From Candidatus Firestoneibacteriota bacterium (lineage in GTDB: Bacteria > JACRDZ01), in the NCBI GenBank assembly GCA_016212735.1, contig JACRDZ010000091.1, positions 1 through 8,205 of the forward strand: a stretch of DNA of 8,205 nt. The letters are read 5' to 3'. Shown one piece after another: positions 1 through 6,691 of this stretch. The translations under genes were made by a program, and so were the position numbers. Under the pieces are notes generated by a model. That model worked only from the letters and a program-made list of their open reading frames with translations. It did not search any database and had not been told where the DNA came from. Within the stretch, counting starts at the first letter, position 1, and the number at the start of each line of letters is the position of its first letter.

Positions 1-1
1 T

Positions 2-3000
2 ATTTTAGGTTTGTCTGAAATTAATGCTGAATTTAATGTGTTAAGTATTGATCCGAAAGATCGTGCAGTTGATGTTTTTTGGGCGCTTCCTGTACTTAAT
101 CCCGATGGTTCAAAATGTAAAGATATAGCAGGTGTTTATTTATTGAGAAGTGTTAATAAAGAAGGACCATATACATTAGTTACACCGGAAGTTATTCCAC
201 CTCAAAGATCACGATGGCATGATGATCAAAAAGTTAATGGTGTAACTTATTATTATAAAGTTAGACCAGTGGATGATGTTGGAAATATAGGGGATTTTTC
301 TCCTTATCAAGAAGCAACACCATATGGAGATAATCAACCGCCAACTCCACCGGTATTGTTTGTTAAACAGGGAACTCCTCCGAATGTTGAGCTTACATGG
401 ACTCCGTCTATTGATGATTCAGGCATTGATCATTATAATATTTATGCAGCTCTAACGGAAATAAAAGAAGAATATATTTCCAATGAACGTAAAGGTATGC
501 CTTCTTTAATTCCTTCAATCGCTGAAGTAGATGGAAATACTTTGGAGTATATTTTTAAAAAGGGCAAACCAGGAACTTTATATTTTTTTGTTGTTACAGG
601 TGTTGATACATCAGGAAATGAATCAAAACCATCGAACTGTGAATCTTTAATAATACCAGGTAAAGATATTACTCCTCCGATTATTGAATCTGTAAGTGAA
701 GATACATATCATAAACCTCAGAAAGCAGGCAAGGAAATTACAGTATTGCTGGTTGGTGAAGCAAAATTGTCAGCTACTTACACACTCGGAACATTTGCTG
801 TAAATCAACCTATGAAAGAAACTGCTAAGCCAGGTACATATTTTGCTATTTATAAAGTAAAACCCGGAGATAATGGTTTAAGTATTCCAATTAGCGTTAA
901 GTTACAGGATGCTGCCGGGAATAAATCTGAAAAGAAATATTCTGTTGGTGCGATTACGGGTGTTGATATTGATACAATACCTCCTGCTTCTATAGATGAA
1001 GTAACGTATACAGTGGATTTTGAAACAACAAGCCTTTATATAAATCCAAGAGTTGTATTTTCATGGAATAAACCAATTGAAGTTGAAACATATAGAGTAT
1101 ATCGTCATACTGAAGCGATTACAGAAAAAAATTTAAAACAAGCTGCTCTTATTGCTAAAAAATTATCTAAAGATATTTTGAAATATAAGGATGTTACTGC
1201 AACTCCCGGTAAAACATATTATTATTCCGTTGCCAATCTGGATCTGGCAGAGAACGAAGGGCTTTCTCCATCTGTAAAAGTGCAAATTAATGCAGATGTA
1301 AATCCGCCTAAAATTGATAAAATCAGTGAAGATACATTAGGTGTTCCACAAAAAGCAGGGAATACTATTCAAGTTACTTTGCATGGAGAACCGGGCTGTA
1401 CGGGTTTTTTTGATATTGGTACAAAGGTAATTAATGTACCAATGCAGGAAATTATGATTGAAACAATACATACAGGAACTTATTCTGGAAAATATGTTGT
1501 AAAAGAAGATGATGATATTTATAATGTTCCGGTAATGGGTAAATTAAGAGATGCATTTAATAATGAAGCTACAAAACAGACAGAAACCAATATTATTATA
1601 AAAACACGATCTACGGATACTACTCCTCCTGAAATAACAAGTTTTGTGCATAATCAAAAAAATAAAATTTTAATTGAAAAAGATGTTTTAAAAGTAACTC
1701 TTGTAGGTGAGCAAGATGGGATTGCTTTTTTTGATATTGGAAATATGGTAAAAGGGATAAAGCTTTATCAAACAGCAGTAAAAGGTACTTATGAAGGACA
1801 ATATATAGTTAAAAACGGTGATAATATTGGCAATGCTGAAATCAGAGGTTATCTGGCTGATGACAGTGGTAATGTTACGACAAAAGTAAGTGAAGATACA
1901 TTAACAATAGATACTTCTATAAAAATTGTTTTAGCTAAAGAAAATGCTATTGAATATTTAGTTGCAGATAGTACGAGCAGCGTTTCCATAATTGCCACCG
2001 TAACGGATTCACTTAATAATCCTGTTGAAGGACGTAAAATAGATTTTAGTTTAATGAGTAATTACGGTAAAGTTGAAACTATTAAAAGTATAACTGATGC
2101 TCATGGTAAAGCTTATGGAAAGTATACGGTTGGTCCTGTGGTTCAAACTGCTTATATCTGTGCAGAAGATATGGAATCCGGAGTTGCGGGAATAACATCT
2201 GTTAGAACATCAAAAATAACGGAAACAGAGATATCTCTAATTACTCCATATCAGCGTAAATTTAGAACATTTAATGGACAATATTATATTGATCTGGATG
2301 CTCATCCGCAGCGTATAACCGCAGATGGAAGCAGTGTGTCTATCATTACAGCTACAGTTAGAAAAGCCGGAGCAACAGGTGTACCGGGACCTAAAAAATA
2401 TGAAGAAACAGATACTAATAAAAATATCGATGAAAAAATTCCCGGAGAAAAAGTTAAATTTACAATTACCAGTTATCCTGAAGGCTCACCAGGTGTCCTT
2501 AAAATTCATCCGAAATATCTGAATGTTGAAGAAGGCGGTGCGCTTACAGATGAAAACGGAGAAGCTAAAGCAATTTATACAGCAGGAACTAAAATTGGAA
2601 TGGTAATAATTCATGCATTAGCTCCATTATCTGTTGATAAGGGTGAGCCAATTGCTGAAATGGTTGGAATTTTTCTTATAGCTGGTGAAGTAAGATATCT
2701 GACAATTGTGGCAAGACCTGCTGTTCTTAATGCGAATGGTGTAGATAGATCTAATATTACAGTTACTGCAGAAGATAGTTTCCGTAATCCATGCAGGGAT
2801 GTAAATGTTAATGTTGAGCTTTTAGCTACGGATCAATCATTGGGAAGTATTGTTGGTGTTGGTTCTAATAATGCTAAAAATATGCCAACTAATGAAAAAG
2901 GTGAAGCATATGCTCAATATACGGCAGGAACTCAAGCTGGGAATGTAATTATCAGAGCGACTGTTTATTCAAATACGCCTATTGATGACGGAGTTGTTCA

Positions 3001-3493
3001 ATATGATGCCGGAAATTATTCAAAAGCAATAGAAGTTTTCAAAAAAGCTATAGCTGATTATCCTCAAGATAATTGGACTGACGATGTGTATTATATGTTA
3101 GGTTATAGTCAGGAGCTTATGAAAGATTATACGGAATCAATTTTTAGCTATAATGAAGTAGTCCGATATTATTTTGGCGGACCATGGGCTGATAATGCGC
3201 TATATAGGGTAGGGCAGTCATATGAAAAAATGGGTCAGTATGCAAGAGCAATTGATGCATATCAAGAACTCATGACAAATGCATATTTATTAGAAAATAT
3301 CGAAGTATACAAAAATAATTTAATTGATAATGCATTATTTAGAATGGGTATCATGTATGAAAGATTAGAACATTATGAATTAGCTAAAGAAAAATATCAA
3401 GAATTAATAGATCGATTTAAAGATTCAGATGAGACTTCATTAGTCGATGATGCGCAAATAGCTTTAGATCAATTAAGAGCCAGAGGTTATTAA
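2..3493 (+). CDS. Partial giant secreted/surface protein: FnIII-like, beta-sandwich repeats, invasin-like Ig domains, C-terminal TPR
   Basis: The reading frame is open to the left edge, so the 5' end is missing. The TTG at 11 has no ribosome binding site and is unlikely to be the start. Residues are counted from that TTG. FnIII-like domains lie at about 15-105, 110-215 and 325-428, with typical W..P and YYYKV/YYYSV strands. A repeat of about 95 residues occurs at 221-312, 432-525 and 539-634; shared marks are a TPP/NPP start, a VTLVGE-like strand, FDIG (TLG in the first copy), a GTY-x-G/A-x-Y core and a D-rich loop. Three Big_1/invasin-like domains follow at about 640-735, 766-892 and 895-987, with ADGSS or ANGVD openings and GEA-x-A-x-YTAGT endings. 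Residues 993-1160 form about four TPR units (for example DNALYRVGQSYEKMGQYARA), resembling YbgF/BamD-type periplasmic TPRs. The likely role is structural, adhesive or assembly of surface material; the substrate is unknown. A perfect terminator hairpin follows the stop. Confidence 0.85.
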   Translation: MLGLSEINAEFNVLSIDPKDRAVDVFWALPVLNPDGSKCKDIAGVYLLRSVNKEGPYTLVTPEVIPPQRSRWHDDQKVNGVTYYYKVRPVDDVGNIGDFSPYQEATPYGDNQPPTPPVLFVKQGTPPNVELTWTPSIDDSGIDHYNIYAALTEIKEEYISNERKGMPSLIPSIAEVDGNTLEYIFKKGKPGTLYFFVVTGVDTSGNESKPSNCESLIIPGKDITPPIIESVSEDTYHKPQKAGKEITVLLVGEAKLSATYTLGTFAVNQPMKETAKPGTYFAIYKVKPGDNGLSIPISVKLQDAAGNKSEKKYSVGAITGVDIDTIPPASIDEVTYTVDFETTSLYINPRVVFSWNKPIEVETYRVYRHTEAITEKNLKQAALIAKKLSKDILKYKDVTATPGKTYYYSVANLDLAENEGLSPSVKVQINADVNPPKIDKISEDTLGVPQKAGNTIQVTLHGEPGCTGFFDIGTKVINVPMQEIMIETIHTGTYSGKYVVKEDDDIYNVPVMGKLRDAFNNEATKQTETNIIIKTRSTDTTPPEITSFVHNQKNKILIEKDVLKVTLVGEQDGIAFFDIGNMVKGIKLYQTAVKGTYEGQYIVKNGDNIGNAEIRGYLADDSGNVTTKVSEDTLTIDTSIKIVLAKENAIEYLVADSTSSVSIIATVTDSLNNPVEGRKIDFSLMSNYGKVETIKSITDAHGKAYGKYTVGPVVQTAYICAEDMESGVAGITSVRTSKITETEISLITPYQRKFRTFNGQYYIDLDAHPQRITADGSSVSIITATVRKAGATGVPGPKKYEETDTNKNIDEKIPGEKVKFTITSYPEGSPGVLKIHPKYLNVEEGGALTDENGEAKAIYTAGTKIGMVIIHALAPLSVDKGEPIAEMVGIFLIAGEVRYLTIVARPAVLNANGVDRSNITVTAEDSFRNPCRDVNVNVELLATDQSLGSIVGVGSNNAKNMPTNEKGEAYAQYTAGTQAGNVIIRATVYSNTPIDDGVVQYDAGNYSKAIEVFKKAIADYPQDNWTDDVYYMLGYSQELMKDYTESIFSYNEVVRYYFGGPWADNALYRVGQSYEKMGQYARAIDAYQELMTNAYLLENIEVYKNNLIDNALFRMGIMYERLEHYELAKEKYQELIDRFKDSDETSLVDDAQIALDQLRARGY
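671..1912 (+). repeat. Three diverged copies of a ~95-residue coding repeat
   Basis: The copies lie at about 671-946, 1304-1585 and 1625-1912 within the giant gene. Copies 1 and 2 share SEDT-(6)-PQKAG near the start. Copies 2 and 3 share FFDIG and a GTYxGxYxVK core, which is GTYFAIYKVK in copy 1. A fibronectin-III-like domain separates copies 1 and 2. The pattern indicates duplication at the protein level with long divergence, not a recent DNA duplication. The fold is probably a beta sandwich, by inference from the strand pattern. Confidence 0.7.
2987..3490 (+). other. C-terminal TPR domain of the giant protein
   Basis: Residues 993-1160 carry about four helix-turn-helix tetratricopeptide units. 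Typical positions are visible in QYDAGNYSKAIEVFKKAI, GYSQELMKDYTESIFSYNEV, DNALYRVGQSYEKMGQYARA and DNALFRMGIMYERLEHYELA. The block follows the last Ig-like domain with almost no linker (ATVYSNTPIDDGVVQYDAG). Such TPRs usually bind partner proteins, so this end may anchor the protein to an envelope complex; the partner is not known. Confidence 0.75.
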
Positions 3494-3503
3494 AATTTAC
3501 AAA

Positions 3504-3540
3504 AGATTGCTTCAAAAATTAAATTTTCTCGCAATGATAT
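3504..3540 (-). repeat. Degenerate dispersed repeat, ATTGC/GCAAT flavour
   Basis: The element starts AGATTGCTTC and ends CTCGCAATGA, with a diverged AT-rich middle. ATTGC (3506-3510) and GCAAT (3531-3535) are complementary arms. It matches the framework of the dispersed repeat found at 5818, 7705 and 8168, but with GC in place of CT in the arm. Its right half doubles as the left arm of the terminator that follows. Confidence 0.55.
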
Positions 3541-3572
3541 TAAGCATAATATGTCATTGCGAGATTTTTTTT
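3527..3572 (+). terminator. Rho-independent terminator of the giant gene
   Basis: An 11-bp perfect stem pairs TCTCGCAATGA (3527-3537) with TCATTGCGAGA (3554-3564). An inner TATTA/TAATA stem extends it, and eight T residues (3565-3572) follow immediately. It lies 33 bases after the stop at 3493. The stem sequence is the CATTGCGAG core of a dispersed repeat flavour, so a repeat appears to have been co-opted as a terminator. Confidence 0.88.
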
Positions 3573-3579
3573 GATATTG

Positions 3580-3610
3580 TAGAGGTAGGTCTTGCACCTA
3601 CCCGTCTCTA
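3580..3610. repeat. Hairpin GGTAGGT-CTTGC-ACCTACC
   Basis: A 7-bp perfect inverted repeat (3584-3590 with 3596-3602) has a CTTGC loop and an outer TAGA/TCTA pair (3580-3583 with 3607-3610) interrupted by a small bulge. No T tract follows, so it is not an obvious terminator. It lies between the terminator and the toxin-antitoxin promoter and may belong to another intergenic repeat family. Confidence 0.5.
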
Positions 3611-3626
3611 TTGTGCGCTATTTAAG

Positions 3627-3653
3627 AATTGACAATTATTTTAATTGTCAATT
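3627..3653. promoter_or_regulatory. 12-bp perfect inverted repeat with TTGACAAT on both strands
   Basis: AATTGACAATTA (3627-3638) and TAATTGTCAATT (3642-3653) are perfect reverse complements around a TTT loop. Each arm contains TTGACAAT, and a third copy occurs at 3678-3685 as the -35 region of the toxin-antitoxin promoter. It could be a regulator site or an extended hairpin. I see no good -10 box for a promoter starting at 3629. Confidence 0.5.
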
Positions 3654-3677
3654 GATTTTCATTGATTACAAAAACAC

Positions 3678-3706
3678 TTGACAATTTTTATTTATACGTA
3701 TATATT
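3678..3706 (+). promoter_or_regulatory. Sigma-70-type promoter of the toxin-antitoxin operon
   Basis: A consensus -35 TTGACA (3678-3683) is separated by exactly 17 bases from TATATT (3701-3706), one base off consensus. Transcription would start near 3713, giving a leader of about 30 bases before the antitoxin ATG at 3743. The -10 overlaps one of two TACGTA palindromes, which fits repression by the antitoxin. Confidence 0.8.
3693..3702. promoter_or_regulatory. Candidate operator half 1 (TATACGTATA)
   Basis: This perfect 10-bp palindrome overlaps the first two bases of the -10 box and the end of the spacer. Its centre (3697.5) lies 22 bp from the centre of a second TACGTA palindrome at 3714-3725, about two helical turns. 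Ribbon-helix-helix antitoxins usually bind paired palindromes in their own promoters, so this is the expected place for an operator. Confidence 0.6.
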
Positions 3707-3713
3707 TTATTTG

Positions 3714-3725
3714 TAATACGTATTA
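3714..3725. promoter_or_regulatory. Candidate operator half 2 (TAATACGTATTA)
   Basis: This perfect 12-bp palindrome shares the ATACGTAT core with the site at 3693-3702 and covers the predicted transcription start region. Occupancy would block RNA polymerase. Assignment to the downstream ribbon-helix-helix protein is inferred from position and symmetry. Confidence 0.6.
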
Positions 3726-3729
3726 TAAT

Positions 3730-3735
3730 GGCGGA
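3730..3735 (+). promoter_or_regulatory. Ribosome binding site that decides the antitoxin start
   Basis: GGCGGA sits 7 bases before the ATG at 3743. The alternative in-frame ATG at 3728 has no upstream purine tract and would fall right after the operator palindrome. The longer in-frame TTG at 3662 lies upstream of the promoter. Confidence 0.5.
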
Positions 3736-3742
3736 ATTAAAA

Positions 3743-4000
3743 ATGGCGAAAACAAAATTAACCCTTTATATTGATAAAGAAATAGGTGTAATGGCAAAAA
3801 AATCTGCTAGATTATCAGGGAAATCTATTTCCACTTTAGTAAAAGAATATTTTGTTATTAAGAATAAACAGACAAATAAAATCGAAATTCCGGAATCAAT
3901 ATATAGATGGATTGGAATAATGGATAATATTAAAACTTATAAAGAATTAAGAGATAATTATATAGATGAAAGATTAGAAAAATATGAAGATATTAATTGA
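3743..4000 (+). CDS. Ribbon-helix-helix antitoxin (DUF6364-like)
   Basis: This is an 85-residue protein. Residues 4-11 (TKLTLYID) form the DNA-binding beta strand; 12-26 and 28-41 are the two helices, with the GKSIST turn between them. The first half closely resembles antitoxins of the DUF6364 family, which pair with PIN toxins. The C-terminal half (about 42-85, charged, with IYRWIGIMDNI and YKELRDNYIDERLEKYE) should wrap the toxin. It overlaps the toxin gene by 17 bases, indicating translational coupling. The ATG at 3743 is preferred over 3728 on ribosome binding site and family start; the longer reading from TTG 3662 would include the promoter. It probably neutralises the toxin and, with it, represses the promoter at the two TACGTA palindromes. 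Confidence 0.82.
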   Translation: MAKTKLTLYIDKEIGVMAKKSARLSGKSISTLVKEYFVIKNKQTNKIEIPESIYRWIGIMDNIKTYKELRDNYIDERLEKYEDIN

Positions 4001-4400
4001 TACCAATATCTTGCTTGATGTTTTGATGAAAAGAGAACCGCATTATTTGAGTGCGGCAAAGGTATGGACATTAGTAAAAGAAGGTTTGATAAAGGGCTAT
4101 ATTTCTGCAATATCAGTAAATAATTTATATTATATTATTAAAAAAATAAACGGGCAGGCAATAGCTGAAGAATTCATTGATGAAATTTTGAATGATTTTG
4201 AAGTCGTGCCATTATCTAAAGATATTTTAAAACAATCTAGAACTATAAAAAAATTAGATTATGAAGATTTGATTCAATATTTTTCAGCTATTCATTCCGG
4301 ATGTGATTTAATAATTACGAGAAATAAAAAAGATTTTCCGTTAATTGGGATTAAAATAGTTTCATCGGATGATTTTTTAAAGGTTATAAAATTAGATTAG
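3984..4400 (+). CDS. PIN-domain ribonuclease toxin (VapC-type, PIN_3-like)
   Basis: This is 138 residues, normal for single-domain PIN toxins. The start MKILIDTNILLDVL is the classic first strand with catalytic D6. Later marks are ISAISVNNLYYIIKK (41-54), the acidic cluster LDYEDLIQY (D92, E94, D95) and CDLIITRNKKDFP (107-119, with D117). PIN toxins are Mg-dependent RNases that cleave tRNA, rRNA or mRNA; the target here is unknown. At the place where many relatives carry a second acidic residue (TDIYYI or similar) this protein has N46-N47, a substitution I recall in other members of this subfamily but which could affect metal binding. The ATG lies inside the antitoxin gene (17-base overlap) with only a weak ribosome binding site, so its translation probably depends on the antitoxin reading frame. 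Confidence 0.85.
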   Translation: MKILIDTNILLDVLMKREPHYLSAAKVWTLVKEGLIKGYISAISVNNLYYIIKKINGQAIAEEFIDEILNDFEVVPLSKDILKQSRTIKKLDYEDLIQYFSAIHSGCDLIITRNKKDFPLIGIKIVSSDDFLKVIKLD

Positions 4401-4401
4401 A

Positions 4402-4426
4402 AAGATTGCTTCGTCGTTACACTCCT
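4402..4426 (-). repeat. Half copy of the dispersed repeat, ATTGC flavour
   Basis: AGATTGCTTC, then GTCGTTACACTCCTC, directly follows the toxin stop. It aligns with the left arm of the hairpin at 5818, which has GTCGTTTCACTCCTTC at the same place. The GCAATGACA end is missing. The rest of the 77-base gap before resB shows no clear promoter or terminator. Confidence 0.55.
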
Positions 4427-4477
4427 CTATGTTTTATCGGGGATCTAATTAATACCAAATGAGAATAAAAAAAACAC

Positions 4478-5797
4478 ATGTTTGAAAATAATAAAGTTTA
4501 TCCTCTCTGGAAATTTTTTACAAAAATAAAACTTGCTCTATTTTTAATTATTATTTTAATAATAATTACCGGTATTAATACTTTTGTTAGCCCTCAAAAT
4601 ACAGAAGAATCTCTGGGATTGGAGCTGTATCATTCATGGTGGTATATTTTTCTTTTAATTGTTCTTTTTATTAATATTTTTATTTGCAGCATAGATCGTC
4701 TTCCATTTACAATAAAATTAACATCCAGAGGGAGATATCATTCTAATCGAAGCGAAGAATCTAATCCCAATATTCCAACTTTTACCAGGGAAACAATTGC
4801 TGCTTATCCAATAACTCATACAATTAAAGATACTTCAAGTGAAAAATTTAATAAAATACTTGATTCCCTGAATGGAAAGCATTATTATATTAATCATACA
4901 GATAATTGTATTTTTGCGGAAAAAGGGAAAATAAGATATTGGGGCTCATATTTAATTCATTTTGGCATTCTTCTTTTTATCACAGGTTATATAATAGGTA
5001 AAACTTTTGGAGCTTTAGGAACAGCACGGTTATATAATAACAGTAATATAGATTCATATTATAATTGGTATAATAATAAATTTGAATCTTTTAAATATGA
5101 GATACAACTTGAAAATTTAACTATTGAATATTATCCACCCAAAGTAAATATTGAAATTATTATGCCTTATACTAATGAAAAATATTTAATTCAAGAAAAA
5201 GAAAAAATTGAAATTAAGAATACTCCATATATCCTTGAATTTTATCGTTTTGTACCTGATGCAATGTTTAAAGACGGATTAGTATATGAAATTTCAAAAG
5301 TTGTTGGTAATATATGTTTTGTATTTAGAATATACGAAAACAATAGGTTGTTGTCAACTTATTTCTTATTTTCAGACACTTATTATGTAAATGCAGTTGA
5401 AAATGTTGAAATGCAAATGCGGATTGATAGTTTTAAAATATTAGAAAATGAAGTGAAAGGTGATTTGGTTTTTATAGACAAACAAAAAAAAGAAATTATT
5501 GAAAAATGTAATATTAGAATAAATGATCCTGTAAAGTTTAATGATACTTTTTTTTATCTTACTCAATATGGGCAGGATGAATTTAAAAATCTTAATATTG
5601 GATTACAGATTTCAAAAGATCCGGGTTTGGTAATGGTTTGGATTAGTTTTATTTTTTTAGTTTCCGGTGTTGCTTTTTCATTTTTTATTTATCATAAGAA
5701 AATAATTGTTTTAAAAGATAATAAAGATATAATAATCGGAGGAACATGCAATAAAAATCAATATATTATTGAAAGAGAAATAGAAAAAATAATTTAA
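4478..5797 (+). CDS. resB: ResB/Ccs1-like cytochrome c biogenesis membrane protein
   Basis: This is 439 residues. Family marks appear in order: TM1 at about 17-33; YHSWW then TM2 (about 54-72) ending ICSIDRLP, as in the ResB signature SWWF...CSL.RLP; FAEKGKIRYWGSYLIHFGILL with TM3 (about 157-173) and a conserved-type H161; a long extracytoplasmic domain (about 180-380); and GLQISKDPGLVMVWISFIFLVSGV with TM4 (about 384-404). In system II, ResB works with ResC/CcsA to carry heme across the membrane and ligate it to CXXCH apocytochromes. No ResC/CcsA gene is in the window, so the partner must lie elsewhere or the protein has another role. Residues 87-95 (YHSNRSEES) are encoded by an in-frame copy of the dispersed repeat in the TM2-TM3 loop, predicted cytoplasmic. 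The ribosome binding site is weak (GAG at 4461, 14 bases away), but the start fits the family. Confidence 0.85.
   Translation: MFENNKVYPLWKFFTKIKLALFLIIILIIITGINTFVSPQNTEESLGLELYHSWWYIFLLIVLFINIFICSIDRLPFTIKLTSRGRYHSNRSEESNPNIPTFTRETIAAYPITHTIKDTSSEKFNKILDSLNGKHYYINHTDNCIFAEKGKIRYWGSYLIHFGILLFITGYIIGKTFGALGTARLYNNSNIDSYYNWYNNKFESFKYEIQLENLTIEYYPPKVNIEIIMPYTNEKYLIQEKEKIEIKNTPYILEFYRFVPDAMFKDGLVYEISKVVGNICFVFRIYENNRLLSTYFLFSDTYYVNAVENVEMQMRIDSFKILENEVKGDLVFIDKQKKEIIEKCNIRINDPVKFNDTFFYLTQYGQDEFKNLNIGLQISKDPGLVMVWISFIFLVSGVAFSFFIYHKKIIVLKDNKDIIIGGTCNKNQYIIEREIEKII
4738..4762 (+). repeat. Dispersed repeat copy inside the resB reading frame
   Basis: The 25 bases match the intergenic copy at 5867-5891 at 23 positions. 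The changes are G to A and G to T in the GAG after TCATTCT. The ATTCT (4740-4744) and AGAAT (4756-4760) arms and the 11-base spacing are intact. Following bases CTAAT are also shared with the copy at 5891. In frame it encodes HSNRSEES, against HSERSEES for the consensus. Confidence 0.75.
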
Positions 5798-5817
5798 AGA
5801 TCGGAAATTTATAAAAC

Positions 5818-5891
5818 AGATTCTTCAGTCGTTTCACTCCTTCAGAATGACATACACCGTAAGGTGTCATTCTGAGCGAAGCGAAGAATCT
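5818..5891. repeat. Inverted pair of dispersed repeats forming a long hairpin
   Basis: The left copy (5818-5852, reverse orientation) and right copy (5866-5891, forward) share AGATTCTTC/GAAGAATCT ends and CAGAATGA/TCATTCTG inner arms. The left copy carries about 8 extra bases in the middle (AGTCGTTTCACTCCTT in place of GCTTCGCT). The tip is ACACC-GTAA-GGTGT (5854-5867). No T tract follows, so it does not look like a terminator. It occupies the gap between resB and the lipoprotein gene and could limit read-through or protect mRNA ends. Confidence 0.8.
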
Positions 5892-5917
5892 AATTTAAAA
5901 TAAGGAGGACTGGTCTA

Positions 5918-6688
5918 ATGAAAAAAGTATTATTATTTTTAATATTTACAGTTTTATCATTATGCTTTAATTCTTGTGCTACAAAAACTGATATTGTAAA
6001 AGAACCGCGTCCTGCAATAATTGGAACTATTTATGATGAAAATGGAGTTCCTCTTGAGGGAGCTGCTGTCTCTGTATACTTATCGAATGCAAATTTATTT
6101 CATGGTCCGGATAATTATAGATCTAATTACACGGATAAAACAGGTGCTTTTAGTATTGATATTCCGGAAGGGAGTTATTATTTAGTTGCTCGCAAGAGAA
6201 TGCGTAAGGAACTTGTTGGTCCTCTTACATCAGGGGATTATAATGGTGAATATCCTAATAATCCGGTTAAAGTAATAAGCGGGAATACCGTTGAAATACA
6301 AATTGTCTCCCAAAAATTAGAAGGTCTTATGCTTTTTAGTCCTATGACAGCTGCTAAAAATTTAATACAAATAAAAGGTATGGTTAAAGATGAGAAAGGT
6401 AAATTATTGTCAGGGATGTATGTAATCGGTTACATTGAAGCAACAATGGGCGGCAAGCCTGATTTTATTTCACAACCTACCAATATAAAAGGAGAATTTA
6501 TTCTTTCTGTAAATAAACCGGGAAAATATTATTTAGGTGCAAAACAAGTTTTTAAAAAGCCACCGGTAAAAGGTGAGCTTGTAGGTTTTTTTGATGGAAC
6601 AAAAGATCATAGTATTGAATTTAAAGATGAAAAGGGATTAGAAAATATAGAAATTGTTGTACACCCTTATGCTGGAGAAAAAAAGTAA
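5918..6688 (+). CDS. Lipoprotein with two carboxypeptidase-regulatory-like domains
   Basis: This is 256 residues. MKKVLLFLIFTVLSLCFNSC is a signal peptide with C20 as the likely lipid attachment site; FNSC is a relaxed lipobox (F at -3, S at -1). Two tandem beta-sandwich domains of the carboxypeptidase regulatory-like type follow, at about 33-132 and 149-250. Both run through D(E)xGxPL/LL-x-G, a GPDN/GKPD turn, T-D/N-x-x-G-x-F, G-x-YYL-x-A and an EL-V-G segment, so they look like an internal duplication. Such domains bind protein or carbohydrate rather than catalyse. A strong AAGGAGG ribosome binding site (5902-5908) lies 9 bases before the ATG, and the U32-like gene starts 3 bases after its stop, so the two are surely co-translated. 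A link to cytochrome or envelope assembly with ResB is inference from neighbourhood. Confidence 0.78.
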   Translation: MKKVLLFLIFTVLSLCFNSCATKTDIVKEPRPAIIGTIYDENGVPLEGAAVSVYLSNANLFHGPDNYRSNYTDKTGAFSIDIPEGSYYLVARKRMRKELVGPLTSGDYNGEYPNNPVKVISGNTVEIQIVSQKLEGLMLFSPMTAAKNLIQIKGMVKDEKGKLLSGMYVIGYIEATMGGKPDFISQPTNIKGEFILSVNKPGKYYLGAKQVFKKPPVKGELVGFFDGTKDHSIEFKDEKGLENIEIVVHPYAGEKK

Positions 6689-6691
6689 AAA

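Noticed and set aside
11..13. TTG as the true start of the giant protein
   Set aside because: The frame stays open to the window edge and no ribosome binding site precedes it; the gene most likely begins upstream.
2325..2522. Short open frame of 65 codons inside the giant gene
   Set aside because: It is a shadow in another frame of well-supported Ig-domain coding sequence, with no ribosome binding site and no recognisable motif.
3629..3657. A second promoter starting from TTGACA at 3629
   Set aside because: No acceptable -10 hexamer is found at 16-18 bases.
3662..3742. Upstream TTG start for the antitoxin
   Set aside because: It would place the promoter and operator inside the coding region and adds residues unlike the family; the ATG at 3743 fits better.
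4459..4485. Eight-codon frame ATGAGAATA... overlapping the resB start
   Set aside because: It could be a leader peptide, but there is no ribosome binding site and no regulatory pattern to support it.
5818..5891. Rho-independent terminator after resB
   Set aside because: The hairpin is long but no T tract follows on either strand that would fit a gene end.
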